Shown: piece by piece, positions 60,852-64,000 of the stretch
Layout of the letters: every line of letters begins with the position of its first letter
Numbering within the stretch: the stretch's first letter is position 1
DNA from: Saccharibacillus alkalitolerans
GTDB taxonomy: Bacteria > Bacillota > Bacilli > Paenibacillales > Paenibacillaceae
DNA: 64,000 bases
Assembly (NCBI RefSeq): GCF_011090185.1
Contig: NZ_JAAFGS010000001.1
Location: 992,001-1,056,000 of the forward strand
Direction: 5' to 3'
Position numbers and translations under genes: made by a program
The notes under the pieces: model-generated
The model's database searches: none
Told to the model about the DNA's origin: nothing
What the model saw: the letters and a program-made list of their open reading frames with translations, nothing else

Positions 60852-60929
60852 AAGCCGCAGGCTATAGGAACGCTTCCTTCTCTCGATCAAAAGCCAATCA
60901 GCGTTCCGGCTCTCCTGCGGCCTTTTTTT
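60852..60929. ncRNA. Structured repeat element, copy 2
   Basis: AAGCCGCAGG (60852) pairs with CCTGCGGCCTT (60914 onward), followed by T7, so this copy could terminate transcription. The inner block GGAACGCTTCCTTCT and the block ATCAGCGTTCCGGCTCTC match copy 1 at 59876; the apical part is shorter. It lies 22 bases before the 60951 gene, after the 60747 stop. Confidence 0.5.
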
Positions 60930-60950
60930 ACGATAAGGAGGCATTCTCCG

Positions 60951-63188
60951 ATGACATTTCAATATACCGACGCGCAGCAGGCGCGCCGAACTTTGAACGA
61001 AATTATGCTGCGGCGCATCGGCAAGCTGACGCTTCCGATTCCGGACGATTCGTCCGCGGAACCCGGCCTTCTGGCTGCGCTGCTTAAAAATACGGAGCGG
61101 CTCGGCTGTACGTTCTCGCCGGGGCTGCTGAAGGCGGCATCGGTTCTCGGACGCAAACAGCTGGTTGAACTCCATAAGACCACGATAGCGACACTGCGGA
61201 AAATGCGGGGAGACCATGTGCCCTACAAGCCGATGTATCCGAATTTTCCCGATCAGGTGATGGCGATGGACGAAGCGGAGCTCTACCTGAACGCTCTGCT
61301 GCATTACTTGACGGGGATTCTGCCGGAGTCGGAAAAGCAGGAACGACCGGCCATTAAGATCCGCCCGAACCTGCGGCCGATCGATCTCGGCAGCGAAGAG
61401 GAATTTGTCCAAATGATCCGGAACCTTGCCGCTTCCAATGGAGCGCTTTCCGAGGAGGACAAACAGGATTTGAAGACCGCGCTGAATATCGCGGACGAAC
61501 CGCTCTTTTTGCTGCCGGACGAAATCCCTTATAAGGAAAACGCGGCCTTCGCGGCTGCCGTGCTGCTTGAACGGGGAATGGCCGACCCGGCGAGACTGGC
61601 TCCGCATTTCCGTACGGCTACGGACGTGCTTCGCCTGGCTGCCGGCTTGTCCGGTCTCGATACAAGCCTTGCTTGGGCCAGAAAAATCAAACGGCAAACG
61701 CAGCCTTTCGCCAATCCTTACAACCTGCTGCAGGGCATGCGGCTTGCCGACGACCACTCGGCCGTTCTTGCCGCCGAGTCTGCGCGAGGCGGTTCGTACC
61801 GCTTCCGCAAATTCAAGCGCGCCGAGCGCCGCCTGCTGCTGGGGCTGCTCGAAAAGTCGGGGGCTTCCCTCGAAGACATGCTGCTTTACCGGGAGCTGTG
61901 GAAGCGCCTTGGCGAAATTTTGCATCCGGGCGAACTGCGTTCGCGCTATCCGAAAGCGTTCGATTCTTTTACCCGGCTGCGCCGGGAGAAGTCGATTCCC
62001 AACTTCCGCCGCGACGTCGAAGAAGGGCTGAAAGCCCGCGATCCGCGCGTCATCGAAAAGCTGTCGGAGCGTCCCGGGGAACTGGCGCGGCGAATGGACC
62101 TTCTGCTGCGTTCGCAGCCCGAGAGCGCCGAAGCCGCGTTTGAAGCGTTCGGGCGCGTATCCGGCCGTATGGCCGTTCCGCTGCTGCTCCAACTGCTGGC
62201 GCATTTTAAGCATCGGAACGAACGCAGAACGTACCGGGTCTTTTTCCCGAAAGGCAATATCGGTAAAGTCGTAGCCGTGTATAACGAGCTGCCCCCGCTT
62301 GAAGCGGAACTATGCGAACGTCTGGTACGGATGATCGAAGCGGAGCTCGTCTCCCGCTTCGCCGATCGGAAGCCTTTGGGACGAGTTTACATCGATCATC
62401 GTCTGAGCGGGATACCGGTTCCGTTCACGCAGCGTTCCGCCAGCCGGGCGCTTCGGCCTCTTCCGCGGAGCAGCCGGGTCTCCATACCGGAAGGCGAGGT
62501 GCTGCGCTTGTTCTGCTGGTGGACCAACATACGCACAGGAGACCCCGAGACGCGGAGAGTCGACGTCGATCTCTCGCTGGTTCTGCTGGACGCGAATTGG
62601 AAGCATGTCGACACGCTCTCTTTTTATAATCTCAAAAAAGCGTACGGCGTCCACAGCGGCGACATCACGGATGCACCCAAGGGCGCTTCGGAGTTCATCG
62701 ACCTTAATCTGAGCGCCGTATTGAAAAACCGAAAAATCCGCTATGCCATGGTACAGGTCGCCTGCTTTACCGGCCAACCGTTCTCCCAGCTGCCGGAATG
62801 CTTTGCGGGATTCATGATGCGGACGGACGGCCGAAGCGGGGCGATTTACGATCCGCGCACCGTCGAAACCAAATTCGATCTCACGATCGAGGCGCAGCAG
62901 GCGGTGCCGTTTGCGGTGGACTTGAGAGAACGCGAGCTGATCTGGATGGACGCGGCGCTCAAAAACCGCAGCTTCCGCATTACCGCCCATGACAATATGA
63001 GCGGGCTGCAGCTGCTCGGTCATGCTTTCGCCGACCTGCGCAAAACGACGCTCTCCGAACTGTATACCCTGCATGCGAAAGCGCGCGGGACGATAGTCGG
63101 CAGCCCGGACGAGGCCGATACGGTATTCGGGTTGGAGGAAGGTCTCACCCCGTATCGGACGGACGTTATTCTTGCCGAATATGTATGA
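60951..63188 (+). CDS. Large TerD-like protein (MXAN_6230/SCO0854-type)
   Basis: ATG 60951 follows AAGGAGG. The 745-residue protein has a helical N-terminal part (about 1-470) of unknown fold and a C-terminal region (about 500-745) with VDVDLSLVLLDANWKHVDTL, YGVHSGDITDAPKGASEFID and CFAGFMMRTDGR. This pattern is like the TerD superfamily (DxSLxxxD...HSGDxTxxGxGxDE) and recalls the bacterial MXAN_6230/SCO0854 family. TerD proteins bind calcium and belong to stress or phage-defence-linked ter loci. No terB, terC or terZ is nearby. The call is moderate and the function unknown. Confidence 0.6.
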   Translation: MTFQYTDAQQARRTLNEIMLRRIGKLTLPIPDDSSAEPGLLAALLKNTERLGCTFSPGLLKAASVLGRKQLVELHKTTIATLRKMRGDHVPYKPMYPNFPDQVMAMDEAELYLNALLHYLTGILPESEKQERPAIKIRPNLRPIDLGSEEEFVQMIRNLAASNGALSEEDKQDLKTALNIADEPLFLLPDEIPYKENAAFAAAVLLERGMADPARLAPHFRTATDVLRLAAGLSGLDTSLAWARKIKRQTQPFANPYNLLQGMRLADDHSAVLAAESARGGSYRFRKFKRAERRLLLGLLEKSGASLEDMLLYRELWKRLGEILHPGELRSRYPKAFDSFTRLRREKSIPNFRRDVEEGLKARDPRVIEKLSERPGELARRMDLLLRSQPESAEAAFEAFGRVSGRMAVPLLLQLLAHFKHRNERRTYRVFFPKGNIGKVVAVYNELPPLEAELCERLVRMIEAELVSRFADRKPLGRVYIDHRLSGIPVPFTQRSASRALRPLPRSSRVSIPEGEVLRLFCWWTNIRTGDPETRRVDVDLSLVLLDANWKHVDTLSFYNLKKAYGVHSGDITDAPKGASEFIDLNLSAVLKNRKIRYAMVQVACFTGQPFSQLPECFAGFMMRTDGRSGAIYDPRTVETKFDLTIEAQQAVPFAVDLRERELIWMDAALKNRSFRITAHDNMSGLQLLGHAFADLRKTTLSELYTLHAKARGTIVGSPDEADTVFGLEEGLTPYRTDVILAEYV

Positions 63189-63273
63189 CGGATTTCGAAC
63201 CGCTTTCCGTGCTTGAGTTCCTCTTTTTTTGGTGAATGCTAGGGAAGAATAGACCAAAACGGAGGGATCGTCG

Positions 63274-63768
63274 ATGGAAAGCAAAGCACTGCTCGTACAT
63301 TTGTGGGACAGCTGCCTGGACCGCGAGGGCTGGTTTCCGCCGCTTGAAGACGCGCTGCGGGACTTAACGGCCGAACAAGCGGCCTGGAAGCCTGCCGAAG
63401 GCGCTTCGAATTCGATTCGCGAACTTGTGCGGCATCTGACCTTTTACAAAAAGCGTCTGCTGCTTCGCGCAAAGGGCGAGACGGAAGGCGTTCCGGAAGC
63501 GGAAAACAACGATGCCACGTTCAAGGAACGGGACGGCTCGCGCGAAAGCTGGGAAGCGGACAAGCGGGAACTGTTCGACGTGCACCGACAGCTCTCCGCC
63601 CTCTTGGCGGAAGCCGATTCGCATGAGCTGGACCGGCCCATTCCGCAGGAAGGCACGCTGGCGGAATCGATTCGCAGTCTGGCGATGCACGATGCGTATC
63701 ATATCGGACAGATTGTGCTGCTGAGCAAGCTTCAAGGCGTATGGCCGGAAGCAAGAAGATTCGGCTGA
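63274..63768 (+). CDS. DinB-family protein
   Basis: The 164-residue protein is a DinB-like four-helix bundle: the first His in IRELVRHLTFYKKRL and the final pair in MHDAYHIGQIVLLSKLQGVW give the three-His metal site. DinB superfamily members include thiol-dependent transferases such as BstA-type bacillithiol enzymes and DNA-damage-induced proteins of unknown role. CGGAGGG precedes ATG 63274. A specific reaction cannot be assigned. A terminator follows. Confidence 0.88.
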   Translation: MESKALLVHLWDSCLDREGWFPPLEDALRDLTAEQAAWKPAEGASNSIRELVRHLTFYKKRLLLRAKGETEGVPEAENNDATFKERDGSRESWEADKRELFDVHRQLSALLAEADSHELDRPIPQEGTLAESIRSLAMHDAYHIGQIVLLSKLQGVWPEARRFG

Positions 63769-63792
63769 TTGTTCCGGTTTTCGTCCGGCAGC

Positions 63793-63837
63793 GTCCAAAA
63801 AGAAGAGGCCCCAGGTTCGGGCCTCTTCTTTTTGGAC
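63793..63837. terminator. Bidirectional terminator between dinB-like gene and MCP gene
   Basis: A 19-bp stem, arm GTCCAAAAAGAAGAGGCCC (63793-63811), with GGGCCTCTTCTTTTTGGAC (63819-63837). It serves the convergent genes. Confidence 0.9.
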
Positions 63838-63863
63838 TGCCGCCGCTTGCGAAAAGCCGCGGT

Positions 63864-64000
63864 TAAATTTTGAACTGTCTGATCACGTCCTGCAGATCGT
63901 CCGCCAAGCTTGCGAGCGACTGGGAGGAAGAAGAGATTTCTTCCATCGAAGCCAGCTGCTGCTGGGTCGCGGCGGAAATGTTCTGCGTATTGAGCGCCGA
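63864..64000 (-). CDS. Methyl-accepting chemotaxis protein (C-terminal end)
   Basis: Only the last 45 residues lie in the window. On the minus strand they read SALNTQNISAATQQQLASME, then EISSSSQSLASLADDLQDVI and RQFKI before the stop, the typical C-terminus of the signalling hairpin of a methyl-accepting chemotaxis protein, with a methylation-like stretch ending in an L-x-x-x-I-x-x-F-K-I tail. The ligand domain lies beyond 64000. Confidence 0.85.

Overview
This 64 kb window comes from a GC-rich, Gram-positive, low-stringency-start Firmicute, most likely a member of the Paenibacillaceae (Paenibacillus or Saccharibacillus type). The reasons are AGGAGG-type ribosome binding sites ahead of most genes, frequent GTG/TTG starts, ATGA stop-start overlaps, T-tailed intrinsic terminators, and Bacillus-type regulatory sites: a perfect Fur box, a sigma-W-like promoter, CzrA-like operators and a candidate TRAP site. 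The species call is inference. There are no rRNA or tRNA genes, no CRISPR array, no prophage and no insertion sequence. The window is chromosomal and mostly housekeeping or accessory metabolism.

Layout. 1-4.7 kb: the end of a phosphonate-type ABC ATPase, a repeat-bearing lipoprotein, a two-component system and a GNAT enzyme. 4.8-9.9 kb: glycogen synthesis, glgC divergent from glgB-glgA. 10-14.3 kb: a frataxin-like iron chaperone, a highly structured intergenic region, a 44-residue membrane protein, a GH13 neopullulanase-type enzyme and an M20 amidohydrolase. 14.5-16.7 kb: a polar amino-acid ABC importer whose binding and permease domains are fused. 16.8-18.8 kb: pyrK-pyrD plus an LpdD-like protein. 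18.8-20.2 kb: pspA behind a sigma-W-like promoter, then a DUF350 membrane protein. 20.2-28.2 kb: xerS, a GNAT, an aldo/keto reductase, an AI-2E family exporter, a Bcr/CflA efflux pump and the agmatine-to-putrescine pair aguA-aguB. 28.3-34.7 kb: a large sensor kinase, a YidC paralogue and a fused anthranilate synthase trpE(G) preceded by a long regulated leader.

34.7-38.8 kb is a zinc/cadmium efflux regulon: a CDF exporter, a SmtB/CzrA-type sensor and a P1B-ATPase, the two exporters sharing nearly identical operators. 39.1-41.7 kb holds a zinc-finger membrane protein, a divergent Lgt-like membrane enzyme and a radical SAM protein of the tetraether-synthase (Tes) type; this is the best candidate for an undescribed lipid-modification system. 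41.9-48.6 kb: MgtE, an MFS/SgrR divergent pair, a nucleoside hydrolase and a tandem ABM protein. 48.6-54.6 kb: an esterase-acetyltransferase fusion, HesB-like, NUDIX and kinase-like proteins, and several unknowns. 54.6-57.3 kb: small envelope proteins, a Fur-controlled orphan siderophore-binding lipoprotein and a GNAT. 57.3-58.9 kb is AT-richer, with a serine hydrolase that may have been acquired. 58.9-64 kb: a thioredoxin-reductase-like flavoprotein, two copies of a structured repeat, unknown proteins, a TerD-like giant protein, DinB and the end of a chemotaxis receptor.

The two most notable signals are (1) eleven regularly spaced GAG/AAG triplets in the trpE(G) leader together with a 5' stem-loop and a Shine-Dalgarno-sequestering hairpin, which looks like a TRAP-controlled leader, and (2) the Tes-like/Lgt-like/zinc-finger cluster.
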